A stretch of DNA of 64,000 nt. It comes from Streblospio benedicti. Taxonomy: Eukaryota > Annelida > Polychaeta > Spionida > Spionidae. Of this stretch, positions 11,598-24,135 are shown piece by piece. The notes under the pieces are model-generated. The model was not told where the DNA came from. It made no database searches and saw only the letters and a list, made by a program, of their open reading frames with translations. Where the stretch lies: positions 59,395,031 through 59,459,030 of the forward strand of contig CM032666.1 of the NCBI GenBank assembly GCA_019095985.1. Reading direction: 5' to 3'. A program made the translations under genes and the position numbers. Each line of letters opens with the position of its first letter. The stretch's first letter is position 1.

Positions 11598-11905
11598 GTC
11601 ATACTAAACTTTTTCTACAGCCACCATACGACCTTTAAAATGCTGCGTTTATAGCACTTAACATTCGCGGATCTTTACGATATCGGTGCGTTTTTGGTCG
11701 TTGACTGGCGGTAGACAGCCCTTGCGGCCTAATGTGAAGTAGGCATTACGGTCAGACCACCACTGACAAAGCCAAACTTCTTCTGCGACCACCTTACGGC
11801 CTTAAACAACTTTAGCACTCACGGATCTTTACGATCTCCATACGTTTTTGGTCGTAGCCTGGCTGTAGACAGCCATTGCAGCGTAATGTGCGCTATGCAT
11901 ATACG
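11598..11905. repeat. Diverged tandem duplication, ~180 bp units
   Basis: Two head-to-tail copies share CGGATCTTTACGAT, CGTTTTTGGTCGT and GTAGACAGCC at matching spacings. The second copy is shorter by small deletions. No coding potential is evident. 11,906-12,469 is AT-rich and otherwise featureless. Confidence 0.7.
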
Positions 11906-12469
11906 AGGCTACCTCTCTAGTGAGACCACTTGTGGCTATGTTCTGAGTGGTCTCAGAGGCAATACTACACACCCTCATTAGCTGTGAAAGCAATTAGCAG
12001 CCTTTCTAGAAAATGCTTCTTTTGTACATCGATTACATAATATGTATGTAATTACAAATAATACTTAGGAACATCACTATTGAGAGAATGATACTTTTTA
12101 TTCAATAATATCAGCATATCAAAAGAAACAGAATTTATTGACAGAGATTTTCAATTGCCACATCATCAGTTGCCACAAAGATTTCCAACATCCAATGCGC
12201 CCGGCCAATGCACAAACTTAGTTTATCGTCTGAGTAGATTCTCAATTGTCTATTTCATTATTGTTATCTGCATAAAAATATTTTTCATTATCACAATAAT
12301 GCCATGTGTTCTCCATCTTAAAATCTCATGCTGCCACACAATTACTGCTTTGACATCCCATTCCACATTCACTGTCCAGTCAAAAAATGATTTTCAACAT
12401 TCAATGTTGTTTTCTCCATATATTCTTCTCATGTTGCCATCAAGTTCCTGGTTTGACTTTATCGCTTTC

Positions 12470-12925
12470 CACATTCACTGTTCTGATAAAATGTGTCACC
12501 ACTGAGGTTTGAGACGTGACTAATTGTCATGTGATAATCGAGACCATCACCAGAGTGGGTGCGTTTGTTCAAGTGGCCATTTTGACTAAACCACTTAAAT
12601 TCCCACATTCACTGCATTTATACGGATGCTCTCAGTTTGGGTGGGTTCTGTGGCGGGCCAAGTGGCTACTTTGACTAAAATAATGTCCACATACAGTACA
12701 CATGCTTATAAAAGTTATTAGATTTCTCCCCATTGTGGTTTCTCATGTAAATGGCCATACTGCTACTGTGACTAAAACTCTTCCCACAATCCTTGCACTT
12801 ATATGGCTTCTTTCAAGCGTGAATTACCTCGTGGCTGGTCAATTGACCATTTACACGAAAAGATGTACCACATTCACTACAATTATAAGGTTTCTCACCA
12901 GACTGGATTCTCCACCATTTCTATT
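12470..12925 (-). pseudogene. C2H2 zinc-finger pseudogene
   Basis: On the minus strand at least four C2H2 fingers are recognisable: [32 protein letters not shown], a frame-shifted [17 protein letters not shown], and YKCSECG running into SQNGHLNK. The array is broken by an in-frame stop right after the first finger, by frameshifts and by a lost His in the second finger. It ends in the same 3' tail (SGDTFY..SECGK then stop) found behind every member of the family in this window. It is related to the genes at 33.6 kb and 49-60 kb rather than a random fragment. Confidence 0.8.
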
Positions 12926-13376
12926 AAGAAACAACTTCAAGTAGATCGTTTTCCCATTCACAACCATTCATACACAACTGTCGAATATGATTGATTTAAA
13001 AAATGCGGAATATTATGCTATCTTATACATTGCACTTTTATGAATACATGTACACGTAAGCTACATAAACGAGACACTGATTATCAGATGTCAACAGTCA
13101 ATTTCATCTGAATTTGCCTGACATTCAGATACTCAGAGTAAAAAGACGGTAATGCTAAGTTGCACAAGATTTTGGTGGTTAAAGCTGGAAAAAAATTGAT
13201 GGGCCTATTCAATTTATATTTAGAAGCATTGCTACTAATTAGCATTAATAATACTGTGAATTAGTTTAAACGAATAGGTAATACATGTACATGTAAATTT
13301 ATAAATACATTGCTATATAACCTACTAGCATTGGAATAGATTCATTGAACATGTCGTTGATGCTGATATCTACCAG

Positions 13377-13491
13377 CCCACCAACGGTGAAGACTTTTAA
13401 TGAGTTTATCACTCTAGCAAGCGGTTTGATGTTTATTTTCGCATCATTTGAGACGTTATTAACGATACTGAGCAATTATAGTACTTTACAA
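13377..13491 (+). CDS. Candidate exon, unrecognised plus-strand gene
   Basis: An acceptor (GCTGATATCTACCAG) and a strong donor (ACAA|GTAAGT) flank 38 codons reading PPTVKTFNEFITLASGLMF and ending in TILSNYSTLQ. The frame ends in phase 0, which suits the candidate exon at 14,124. The hydrophobic pattern could be a helix bundle or membrane segment. I recognise no family. Confidence 0.4.
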
Positions 13492-14123
13492 GTAAGTAAA
13501 CTTTTAGAAATACGTCTTTCAAAACCTGTCATTTTGAATTGAGAGTAGTTGCGATCAGATGTTTGAAAGATATTCTACACAAATCAATTCATAAAATGTC
13601 ATGGGATGGTGGGAATAAAAAGGGTCGTGCATTTCTGAATACACATATCAAATTGTGTAATTAAGCATTTTAAAGATCCTGGAAGAGTAAAACGTAAAAC
13701 TGCCTTTCTTCGTGGATGTTTATTTTTCTGTCAAATCAAGGAAATAGTTTAGAAACGACCGGTTAAAAATGTGATTTTCATTTAAATCCACTCGTGCCCC
13801 TCATATTTTCATGTATATTGCTCAACCCGCTCTGTTATAGGTTAAAACCTTCTAAAATTCATGTACGAATCCCTTAAGTGCGCCTCACGTACCTTGTCCA
13901 AAAATCTGTCCCTACCAGTAATGGGGTGCACGCGCCCCCTCCTACCGCCCCTTTCCTGGACCTTCCAGAATACGGGTAAAGTTAGAGCCGGATGATCAAT
14001 ATTAACGGCAGCTGTCATACCACCAAAATCGTGTCCTAGTCACAAAGGAACCAGAGGGACTGTGGAGGCTGTAAAATAGTAATAAAGTCTTGACAGCTTC
14101 CTGTCCTGATCTATCACTCCCAG

Positions 14124-14219
14124 GCGGTGACATCAATACTGAGGGATGCCGCGACGTTTAATGGATGGAATATGGATGACATAGTGAGGATGGAAGACAT
14201 CCAGAGGGCCTATGTGGGG
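14124..14219 (+). CDS. Candidate exon, same unrecognised plus-strand gene
   Basis: The acceptor CTATCACTCCCAG is followed by a frame in phase 0: AVTSILRDAATFNGWNMDD then IVRMEDIQRAY. Possible donors are GTGGGG after TAT or GTAATT three codons later. It is compatible with joining to 13,377-13,491. The joint to the exon at 14,934 does not fit by phase, so an exon is missing or that exon is separate. Confidence 0.4.
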
Positions 14220-14221
14220 TA

Positions 14222-14410
14222 ATTTACAACATTTGTTCCTCGGTACAGTAGAACTTTCATTAAAGAGTGACTCGTCAAAGAGACCGTGTATATACTGTTG
14301 GGATTATTTCGTGGAACTCCAAGGATCTATAAGGAGACCACGTGACACTCCATGAATAGACCACATCCCTATTGAGGCCACTTGAGGTTGGCCTTACTAG
14401 AGGGGTTTTC
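14222..14410. repeat. pogo/Tigger-like MITE fragment
   Basis: It begins near ACAGTAGAACTTTCATTAAAG and contains 'gaccac..tattgaggccac' runs. The same vocabulary recurs at 17,380, 19,555-19,740, 22,560-22,860, 36,890-37,300, 40,900-40,998, 43,980-44,150 and 45,230-45,350. These look like ends and remnants of one family with ACAGTAGAACCT-type termini, as in pogo-like elements. Family assignment is inference. Confidence 0.45.
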
Positions 14411-14599
14411 CTTTGCACGTGTGAGTTAAAATGGAAGAGGTTATTGTCAAGAGATGACGATGGGTACAGGATAAATTTAGTCATTGTTCAATAGTACATT
14501 GTGGTTACTTTTAATTAACATGACTGTTAAACCCGCCTCTCAATGCACTCCTATAACACAGCTGGCAATCCTGTAATTTGACTTGCAGATTGACTGTTC

Positions 14600-14800
14600 A
14601 CACCCCCAGACCCCCAAAAAAAAAAAACAAACTCAAAAAAAAACCTTTCAAAAAAAAAACCTCTCCAAAAAAACAGCTAACTCTCTCTCAATCCCTTCTC
14701 TCTTTCTCTTCTCTCTCTCTCTCTCTCTCTCGATCTCTCTGTACGGTAAGGCATCCATTTGATCTCTGTGCGGGGGGGGGGGGGGGCAAAATATTGAAAA
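14600..14800. repeat. Low-complexity A-runs, (CT)n and G-run
   Basis: Homopolymer A blocks separated by CC, then a CT run at about 14,685-14,735, then a 14-base G-run near 14,773. The open frames through it are not genes. Confidence 0.9.
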
Positions 14801-14933
14801 AAAGCAAAATGTGTCAAATATGGCTGTTAAACAGCTTTAAACAGCTTTTTACAAAAAAAATTGGTTCAGTAATCTAAAAAAATAATTAGAAATTTCATGA
14901 AAAAAAAAATGAAATAACAAGCTGCCCTCTGAG

Positions 14934-15190
14934 ATCAAATGGTCGATGCCTATAAGCTTTCAGCATCGCACATACAGATAATATCGGAATTTGTCAATTG
15001 CCCCACCACCAGCTTTTCTGAAAACCTGGATCTGCCAACGGATGTTAGTCAGAATGTAAATCACCTACAAGCTCTCCATCAGCATATAAACACTTACCAT
15101 GTGCGAAGTCCCAGGAGGGCCGTCAATCTGATCTTGGGGAGGCCTGGCAGACATGGACCAGGCTTCTGTCTGCTCAACACAACGATTGAG
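14934..15190 (+). CDS. Candidate exon, unrecognised plus-strand gene
   Basis: The acceptor GCTGCCCTCTGAG precedes 14,934 and a consensus donor (GAG|GTGAGT) follows 15,190. The 85-codon frame reads MVDAYKLSASHIQIISEF and later NLILGRPGRHGPGFCLLN. Composition and the precise splice sites argue for a real exon. No motif is recognised. It may belong with 13,377 and 14,124, but the phases do not connect directly. Confidence 0.4.
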
Positions 15191-15481
15191 GTGAGTAACT
15201 CAAAAAGCTTACAAATTGTCATTCGACCATCGCTTGTTTGTGCCTACTGTAACGTGAAAAGAGCCAACCATCCGGCATTGTAGATTCCGGCAATCTTTTT
15301 TTCAGTAAATACTTGTGCTTGTCCCATCCGATACTTTGTGAATGCCTGGGCATTATATATTGAAAGACGCCTTAGAACTCAATTACCTATTGAAATTTCA
15401 CCTAACCGCCGGCACAATCCAGTGTGACATATGTGTATATCACTCACATGAAGATATAGGTTTTCTGGAAAGGGGGACGCA

Positions 15482-15975
15482 CACATGAGCACTTGCATCA
15501 TACAAGGCTTATACAGTGAGACCTACAATAAATGATTCTTTCTTTTCTACTAGAATGTTTACATATATAAGAGACAGAGTAAACAACAGAATTTTTCAAC
15601 TGCACCAATTGCCAACTATTTTACATATTAATGATCTAGGTACCTTGCTCTTTCTTTCTAACTACTTTTGGGCGCCATAAGCTGAGTATTTACTACCTAA
15701 AATCATCATGTTTCCATCACACCATTCTTTCTGATCAAAGTGCTACTTGTGGGGAAAATGGCAGCCAGAAATCTGGACCAAATGAATAACTGGTCATTGA
15801 TTGGTTGATAGGACAAGCATTTTCACTCCTCACTGAACTCTCTCAGAACTCCCAGTGAGGAGTGAAAATGCTTGTTTAATCTGTCTCTTACATATGTAAA
15901 CATTCTAGTAAAAAAAGAAACATTTAGTGTAGATCTCACTGTATAAGCCTTGTCTGATGCAAGTGCTCATGGGCG
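15482..15975. repeat. Long inverted-repeat element with an inner hairpin
   Basis: Outer arms of ~90 bp: left CATGAGCACTTGCATCA, AGGCTTATACAGTGAG and ACTAGAATGTTTACATAT; right the inverse, ending TGATGCAAGTGCTCATG. Inside, 15,813-15,874 forms a second hairpin with a ~23-bp stem (AGCATTTTCACTCCTCACTG and its inverse). No protein is encoded, so this is most likely a non-autonomous DNA transposon. The flanks give no obvious target duplication. Confidence 0.65.
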
Positions 15976-16039
15976 CACCTATATCACTTCATGGGCTTCG
16001 CGCATGCAAAGGTGGTTTCGGCAGAGATGTAAAATCTCC

Positions 16040-18360
16040 CGTGAAAATGAGGGTGATGGTGGTGGTGGTGGTGGTGGTGGTGGTGTGTGTGGGGGGGGGG
16101 GGACCATAAAGAAGCAACAACGTAAAAATCCTCTTGTTCGGAATAAATGCCTTAAAATTGTTTCAATATGAACAGGATTTGGAGGCTGGTGGGGGTGTGT
16201 GTGAAAAACACGTGATTATATCCTTTAAAACCATGTAAGGGAACGATAATAAATAATGATACTGTGGGGGGGGGGGGGTCGTCCAAAAGGTGGGTTGGGG
16301 GTTGTCCAATTTTTTTTATTTATTCCTTTTTGGGGGTGGGGGTGGGGTCGCTGAACTTGTGAGATAACTGTTGGGGGGGGTCGCCTAACATTTATTACGC
16401 TACATTTTTTTTAAATATATATTTTAGCAATTGTCCAGAACTGCAATGAGTATATGGAAGACTTTTGCTTTTTGCTGGGAAGTGGGGGGGGGGGGGTCAC
16501 TCAACTTTTTAACATATCAATGGGGCATGGGCTAAAATCAATTATTTAAAAGTGGGAAGGTACTTAACTTTTCTTCGAGCCCAAAACAATGAACGACCCC
16601 CCCGTATGGTTATTTATGATTGTTCTCTAATTAACGATTTACCCAAGTGGTCCCAGCTGTAGATGCAATCAAAGATACTCCACTATTCTTCTTGGAATGA
16701 TAGACAAAAGTCATTAATATGTAGTGGTCTCAGGTGCAAGAGACTTTCTCTGAAACGATGAGGGGTTTACAAGGACGTGGTGACTAACACTTGTGAGATG
16801 TTGGGAAGTTTTGGGGAAGGTGTTTGAGGGATGTGCTGAAATGCATGAAGAGTTACTGCGCTCTAGGGTTTCTGCTGTCACAGGAGTGGGATGTGGAAAA
16901 GACTGTGGAAAGGGGTGTGTATAACTCGACATAAGAGTGAAGTATGAAAATGTAAATTAAATGCGGGACATGGGACAATCAAACCTTGGAAGCCACATCT
17001 GCATTTGACGTGCTTAGAATCAACACCATCAGTCAATCTCACACGTGTCATTTTTCCGAATAAACCCATAAATTCACTGGCTGTGACCCCTTTTGCGGAA
17101 ATCCTGGATCTGTCAGTGTAAAACCCAATACAGTACTGTAAGGTGATCACACATGCATTTTTGCAGCCCCATTTTTAAAAAAGAAATTCGGTATCTGCCA
17201 ATGTAAAAGTCAATACCGTATGGTGATCTTCATACAGAGTCCCGTCCCTGAGGTGCTGCGGTGGTTTATACATATGGAAGACATTGCCAAATGCTGTCTT
17301 CGGGTCTCCAAGTGGCATAGATTATGCGGTTGAGCTGTCACACGTGTCTCCTACATCACTTGTCAATGACATAAGCTACAGTGGAACCCGCCCGTGTAGA
17401 CAACACTTGTCTTATGTGGAAACATTTCACATTTTATATTAATAGATTATATCTGATTTACAATTGCTCGTGTTTTTAATGTAAAACAAGTGAAAGGTTT
17501 TGGACTGTAGTCTCTTTAGAACAGAAAGAAAAGACGTAGTCTCACCTATAGACTCTGCTGCATTCATTATAGCATTCTCAAACTGATACTGACCATCTGT
17601 GGTCAGTAGTATTTACATTAGGAGTCTAATCTGTTACATGCCTGTTCACACCAGGTTTGTCTGCTCAAGTAATTTCCTGTGTAAGTGTCTTTCAACACAG
17701 TTTCAGATCACCAGATAGTAACCTATGAATAGCTCCAAAGCGTCATTAGAACATGTGTATCTAGATTTCTCTACTGTGTTTGGCAAGGTCCCAGCCAGGA
17801 CAATGGTTAAGCCGCTCGGGCTAAATCAGGCTAAATCAAGTGGGCCTAAAAGTGGTTTCACTGTACTCTGTGTACAATGTTATTTTCTAAATTCAGTGAC
17901 GTTTAGAAATCAAGACTGAATTCTTATCTACTGAATAAAATAAAAATACTTTGGGAATAATTTCCGTGTAGATAATGCTATTAGTAAGTTAGCTACTAGA
18001 CCCCTATTGAAACTACATCACCAGGAGGAGGAGGTCGTTGGCACCCAATATAATACAATAAAAATATTTAATTGGCTGACGGTTTTTTTGTCCACTCATT
18101 AGTGTTACAATCATCATTTTACACCCAGCGTCAAAGTCTCGCTGAAATACGACGTTATGTTTACGCATGGCGTACGTATAACGTAACAAATTTGAGTATG
18201 GTACCGTATTTTGTACGCGCTATAAACAACTTCAAAATAAGGGCATACAAACAAAGAAAGAACACAAATAATCGTAATAATAAACACAAAGAAGAAGTAG
18301 GAAGTCATTGTACTATTACATACGACATGGGATACACAGTACTTTCTTTCCTGCTTGCAG
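16040..18360. other. Non-coding, G-run rich then unremarkable
   Basis: 16,050-16,600 contains (GGT)n and several G-runs of 8-14 bases. 16,600-18,360 has no supported gene. A minus-strand frame at 16,985-17,109 (RISAKGVTASEFMGLFGKM) has weak splice signals and starts exactly at a CAGATCCAGG motif that elsewhere in the window marks a transposon end, so I do not call it. Confidence 0.5.
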
Positions 18361-18379
18361 TATAAACTTTGCTTTGTTG

Positions 18380-18898
18380 ATGGATGGAAGTAGTGAAACG
18401 TCAAAGCATAAAGCCATGGATAACACTGCAGCCCACCCGCACATAGTCATAGACTTTGACGCTGTTGCATGTATACATGAGCGTCCAGTGTGTGAGAAAG
18501 TCATTGACAATAGGACCAAACTGATATCACATGAACGGGTACATATGGACAAGAAAACTTATGAGTGTAGTTTTAATGAAGATGTAGATTACAGCAAGCG
18601 CACGAGAACACACACTGTTAGGAAACGGTATAAATGCAATAAGTGTGAGAAGAGTTACTGTAGCAGTAACTTGGCGAGACACATGAGAACACACACTGGT
18701 GAAAAACCTTTTAAGTGCAGTTCATGTGGGAAGTGCTTTATTCAAAGCCATGACTTAACGAAACACATGAGAACCCACACAGATGAGAGACCTTATATGT
18801 GCAGAGAATGCGGTGAGTGTTTTAGACAAAATGGCCACTTGAACCGACACAAACGAATCCACACTGTTCATTTTGCTAAACCTAAATATGACCTTTAG
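18380..18898 (+). CDS. Degenerate C2H2 zinc-finger protein, three good fingers
   Basis: A splice acceptor (CTTTCCTGCTTGCAG) ends at 18,360, and the first ATG after it (18,380) opens 172 codons. Residues 84-105, 111-133 and 139-161 are C2H2 fingers joined by TGEKP-type linkers (the second linker is TDERP). The first finger has 11 rather than 12 residues between Cys and His. Residues ~30-80 are decayed fingers: the second Cys of a 'PVCEKV' finger remains but the first is replaced, and YECSFNEDVDYS has lost its pattern. C2H2 arrays of this kind bind DNA in the nucleus. It shares the MDNTA..PVCEK signature with the 49-60 kb genes. A polyadenylation signal lies at 18,974. It may be functional or on its way to a pseudogene. 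Confidence 0.7.
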   Translation: MDGSSETSKHKAMDNTAAHPHIVIDFDAVACIHERPVCEKVIDNRTKLISHERVHMDKKTYECSFNEDVDYSKRTRTHTVRKRYKCNKCEKSYCSSNLARHMRTHTGEKPFKCSSCGKCFIQSHDLTKHMRTHTDERPYMCRECGECFRQNGHLNRHKRIHTVHFAKPKYDL

Positions 18899-18973
18899 TA
18901 TCATGATTATTGTATTATACGTTCTTGTGTTTTTTTTTTGTTTTTTGTGCTGTAAATATCAAAGTTGGATTAA

Positions 18974-18979
18974 AATAAA
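18974..18979 (+). promoter_or_regulatory. AATAAA polyadenylation signal
   Basis: The hexamer lies 76 bases after the zinc-finger stop codon, behind AAAGTTGGATT. That motif also appears in the 3' regions of the 54 and 59 kb paralogues (as AATCCAACTTT on the plus strand). Confidence 0.65.
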
Positions 18980-18999
18980 TATATTTAGTTGGGTTTTTT

Positions 19000-20000
19000 G
19001 TGCATACGATTTGACTAGAATTGCAGTAATTGCAGTACACCAACACCCTGGATCCGCCGCCAACATTATGGGGGTTGCATCCCCCCAGAAAACAAAAAAG
19101 CAAACGTTGGCGGAATACACAATTACCACCAACCCTTTTCAAAGTTTTCTGAAGGCCCTGCTCCTCCCATTATGCACAGATTGAATTAAGTTACCACCAA
19201 ACTACGTGTATTTTCTGGAATGTGTACTCAATCTATTTCAAATTTCATCTCATAGACTGCCTAAGCTGTGGTCACATACGATCATCCGTCCATGTGTGCG
19301 GCAACCAGCAGGGGTCTGACATCATGTGGTCTTGATTAAGAGTTACTCTCTTTATGAATGGTTGTGGATGGGGGAATGATTATTGGGGTTGTTTCTCTAT
19401 AGATTTGGTCTTACTTTGAAGCCTTACTGTATTGCAATACATTACATGTCCTATTACACAGAATTTTATGCGGACAAAACAACACATAAAAATGAATCAC
19501 AAGGTAGGAAACACTAAACTTACGTCTTGCCTCCAGAAGCCACGGTTGTGTACAATAAAACCTCGCCATGGGGACACTTCACAAACAAGGACACATCCCA
19601 ATTAGCTTACATCTCTAATTGTCTATATACTGTATGCTTTTACTTAGAATCCTCCAACTGAGACCTCCAAGATGATGATATTATGGCTTATTTCTACTAT
19701 TGCCCTTGATAACGAGGTTTTACTGTTATTAATCTATTTATTTTCATGAGTATCTGTTTTACGTCCAAATATGTTATTGGATTTACAGGTGCTTTTAAAC
19801 ATGGAGTTACTAATTCACATGTAGTCAATAATCGTCTGCAAGACAAGGAGTAAATTCCAATGATTATACTGTTATATGGCCACTGGTTTCAAGTAGGGGC
19901 CCTAATTATAACGTAAGGATGCCCATTTTATTTCTCGGCCTTCTGCAGGCTTTTCTATTGTTTGGATTTGCTTCGATCAATGATTTTAGCACCCGTATTA
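19000..20000. other. Intergenic, transposon remnants only
   Basis: Contains a CTGGATCCGCC motif typical of hAT ends near 19,049 and a pogo-like fragment at about 19,555-19,740 (ACAATAAAACCTCG..GATAACGAGGTTTTAC). No gene seen. Confidence 0.4.
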
Positions 20001-20007
20001 TATATTA

Positions 20008-20402
<395 letters not shown>

Positions 20403-22555
20403 CAGTGAAAATAGTAACTGTTGGCAAAATGAGCTGAGTAGATGGAGAAAAATATCAGGGAGCGATCATTATTAGGTGTACGAGGTGGGGGGGGGGTTCA
20501 TTTGGTGAGGTACGGTGCTCAATTATTTTTGGTCACAGATGGGAGGGCACTCAATTTCAATTCAAAGAGAGAGGGATAGCACTAAATTCTCAAACTGAAA
20601 AGGTAATATTTTACGCATTTTTGTCCCAGATTGATGCATTCCTGCACTAGTACATGTATGGTTTTGGATTTAACTGTAAATACAAGTATGAATGTTGTGT
20701 CCTTATATTATCAAACTTTTAAAATTATGGTGTCGTGTATATAAATTTCTGTTGGTGAATTTACACAATGATTTCGTCAAGCTTGTCTTTTTGAATCATT
20801 TATGTACATAATTTCTTCTTAATTCTTAAATTATATTGTGAATCATGTACATACATAAATTGTTTTGGATCATGACAGGGAAAACATTTGTCACTTAAGC
20901 ATAGTAAGATTATAACAATTCTATTTCAAATTACATCTTCTGATAAAATTGAACCGAAAGGAAAACCAGCCCCCCCTTACCCCCCCCCCCCCAACCCTCC
21001 TTCTTTATCTGTTTATCTCAAATGATCTATAAGATGCGAGTGAGAACCATAAAGCACAACAAACTCAACATATTGATCCGAGTCCAACTTTTATACAAAC
21101 AAAACAATTCATCCCAACAACAAAACAACTTACATTGAAATTTACATGATGTTACTTGCTAAAGTTCAATATTTTCAGAAATACATGTACTTAATTTAGA
21201 TCCATGGACTCTAGTCGAATTTGTTCAATTCATTAAGAACCCATCTGTAAAAAATTGTTATTTCTTAAATTTCATTTTTTTAACAATATATGAATAAATT
21301 CTTAATTTCTAAACTTCATTTCTTAACTTCACTCACTGAAATATTTTGAACAGTACTAGTATAATAAACTAAGCTCATTGGAACCATTTATCTTGTACCT
21401 ATTCAACAAAAGACAAAACCTTATCACCAATGTTTGCAAAAGTAATTATGTTTGTTTTGTTTCGAACTGACACTTTATCTATATTCAAATTTCATACACA
21501 AACGTTTTCTTTAAAAAGTGGTTCTTCTGTACTCATGATTTAGCAATTTCAAGAATTTCAAGCAATATTCATAGAAAATATATAAAAATTAAATTTTCAT
21601 GATATCATAATATTTTTACATCACAAATATCAAAATAAGTTAAGTTATAAAATATAATCATACAAAATATTATTTACACAAATCAATTAAAAATACTCAT
21701 TACAATCATACAAAATATTATTCACACCAATGCATTTTTAAAATCTCGACCTCTCGTAGAGAGTAAGAACCATAAAAAACTAACTCAATAGATAGATCAG
21801 CTTCATCCAACTTTGATACAAACGGCATAAAACCAATCCAAAAATAAAACAACTTATTGATCCTTATTATATCACTCTAATGTAACACAGCCCTAAATGG
21901 TGCATTCTGATTGGTTGAGAGGCTCAAACAGATGGAGTATATTTTTCCATATACCACACCTCATCCAGTTACTCTTTTCCATATACCACACCTCATCCGG
22001 GTACTTTTTCATAACAACAGAGTCAGCCATTTTGAAACACCTCGATTCAAATAATTTTAATAAGTTAACTCCCTATTATCATTCACGCATCGATTTATCA
22101 ACAAAATCTGAAAACTTATGTGGTCAATCAATTTAAGCTCTGACTACAGGCCTGGGTGTATTCGAAAATGTCAGGCTGCCCCCAAAGCTGCACCTCAGAT
22201 TTCAACCCCCACAAATCAGTTGACCTTTTTTACCACCCTCCTCCCGGGGCCATGATAAATGGTGGCACGCTGAGGGACAAAGGGCAAATATTTCAATGTA
22301 CGTGTGCCAAACTGTATCTAATATTCATCTCGGATGTGAAAATACAATAGCAGTAGCGTCTTACTTTGCACATAAACACGTTACAACGAATAAATAATTA
22401 AAGAAATGTGTCCTCTATAAGTATAGCCAGGACATGTTAATTCCCAACTTCCTATTGTTGGCGTTTTTCAAGGTAAATGTTTGCTATTGAAAATGTACAA
22501 TTTCAATTTCGCTAACTTGTCATCCTACAATTCTTTATAACGAGTCGTGAATAAG
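20403..22555. other. AT-rich non-coding with a repeated ~100-bp segment
   Basis: Segments at 21,040-21,140 and 21,765-21,865 share GAACCATAAA, TCCAACTTT and AAAACAACTTA in order, as a diverged direct repeat. The same style of sequence appears at 43,680-43,860. It resembles the inverted 3' regions of the zinc-finger genes. No genes. Confidence 0.4.
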
Positions 22556-22559
22556 AGTA

Positions 22560-22915
22560 TACGACAGGGAAAACGTCGAATTAAGACCACCTCTATTAGA
22601 AGACCATGGGTTCCAGACTAATTAGTCTTAAGACCACCCCTGACTCTCCATTATGAGCCTTCCCCTCTATTTAAACCACGTGGAGTCATGTCCACGCCGT
22701 TCCCAAAGAAAATGTTCCTCTGTAAATCCTTAGGATTGTCTTTATCAGCTGTACAAGATGGTCGTCATCAAGGTTCTGCTGTAAAGGGTTGTCTTTATCG
22801 AGTTTCTACAGTATATCATGGTCTTCATTGACGTTCTGCTGTACAGCAGCATGCAGTGTATTTCTATATGATGAATGCAACATTGTGGTCAATGTTCAAA
22901 ATTTACACTAACAAG
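22560..22915. repeat. pogo-like MITE remnant with repeated ends
   Basis: 'ttaagaccacctctatt' followed by three copies of a 'gtctttatc..aaggttctgctgta' unit. The right flank (ATGCAACATTGTGGTCA) is shared with 45,405-45,425, so this is one family with the copies at 45.2-45.8 kb. Confidence 0.5.
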
Positions 22916-23339
22916 GGATGATGTACATTTTGTCACGCTACACAAAAGTGGACCATTGTACCACTTAGGGGTGGGGTAAAGGTTCTTGGTCAAGTATCTG
23001 ATATTCCATTTTTTGTGGGTCCAAGACTTTTTCGAAAATTTCACAACAGGATTCATCCATTTGCTATTTGAATGTGGCATCATAAATCAATAATACGAAA
23101 TATAAAATTTTCACCAATACATCCATGAATTGTGATGAATAGATGTCTAACTATTTTTATTATGAAATGTTTATGTTAGTGTCACATTATGTATACATAA
23201 ATTACGTTTTTTGTGTGTGGGTGGGTGGGGGGGAGGGAGGGTCAAGAGAAAATAGCACATTGTCCCACTTTTGCAGAGCGTGACAAAATGTACATCAGGC
23301 CTAAGATAATCAGCAATCACATTGTAGTGGAATCTAAAG

Positions 23340-23830
23340 TCTGTCAAAAATTCATGCCGCGGGGCATAAAAGTGATTCCGCGGCCAGATTTTGAAACTCC
23401 CCAAGCCACCACCGCCCCCCACATTTTAGCTCCAGCGTTACGATCCGTGATAAAAAAAAATCAATCACCGTGTCTTGGAAAAGTGACCAGGCGTCATGAT
23501 GCGGTGTGAAATATACCACACTGCCCAACTATGTGGACGCGGTATGACTGATGGTGTCACCCTCACAAGACGGCACAGGTTGAAGGTGTGGTGTGCTGCC
23601 TTGGGTGCCACACAGCCAACGACGGCACTGCGTGCGACGTGGTAGGCAGCATTGGGGATGGGAATTTTTTCATGAGAAAACACCTGGAACCCAAATGGCA
23701 GCGTCGGGTACCAGGCGTCACCGCAATGCGTCGGACGTCATGCGAAACGGCCCCACTCGCTATATTTTCCAGGCAATTCTTCGGCAGGTCCCAAAAACCA
23801 GTCCCTGCCGCCCAATTTTGCACATGACAG
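23340..23830. repeat. GC-rich repeat, copy 1
   Basis: A GC-rich island related to 39,960-40,390. Shared in order: ATAAAAGTGA / AAAAAGTGA, CCGCG, TGATTTTGAG-like, CATTTTAGCTCC / GATTTTAGCTCC, then GCGGT and AAATATACC with CCAACT. Open frames here are on both strands and not conserved. It is probably a transposable element without coding capacity. Confidence 0.5.
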
Positions 23831-23974
23831 ACTTTAAAACAATATCTAGATTTGTGTTTAAACTAGACACGGACCAACCGCAATAACTGAATACTCGCCA
23901 ATGCATTTTTATGACATGCCAATATATATAGTTAGTGACCAGTGTTCACCATCGTATGTGACCATGACTCAAGC

Positions 23975-24135
23975 ATCACCGTCGTTCCGGGGGTGAGCGC
24001 CCCCCTTTATTCCCACCAAAATACTTCATTTCCATAGGGTTTGTTGGCATGTCAGCCATTGATCGCGTGTACGAAACCCATGAGATATCTTAACTACCCC
24101 CCCCCCCTTTCCAAAAAAAACTCCTGGATCTGCTG
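23975..24135. repeat. Repeat shared with 10,998-11,135
   Basis: Second copy of the repeat, with TTCATTTCCATAGG, ACGAAACCCATGAGAT and the terminal CTCCTGGATCTGC. 24,140-24,940 downstream is AT-rich with no feature. Confidence 0.5.

Noticed and set aside
11157-11607. Overlapping 60-70 codon frames in a CpG-containing stretch
   Set aside because: No splice sites, domains or consistent frame.
16985-17109. Minus-strand RISAKGVTASEF.. candidate exon
   Set aside because: Donor is weak (AAG|GTTTGA) and the acceptor coincides with a CAGATCCAGG transposon-end motif.
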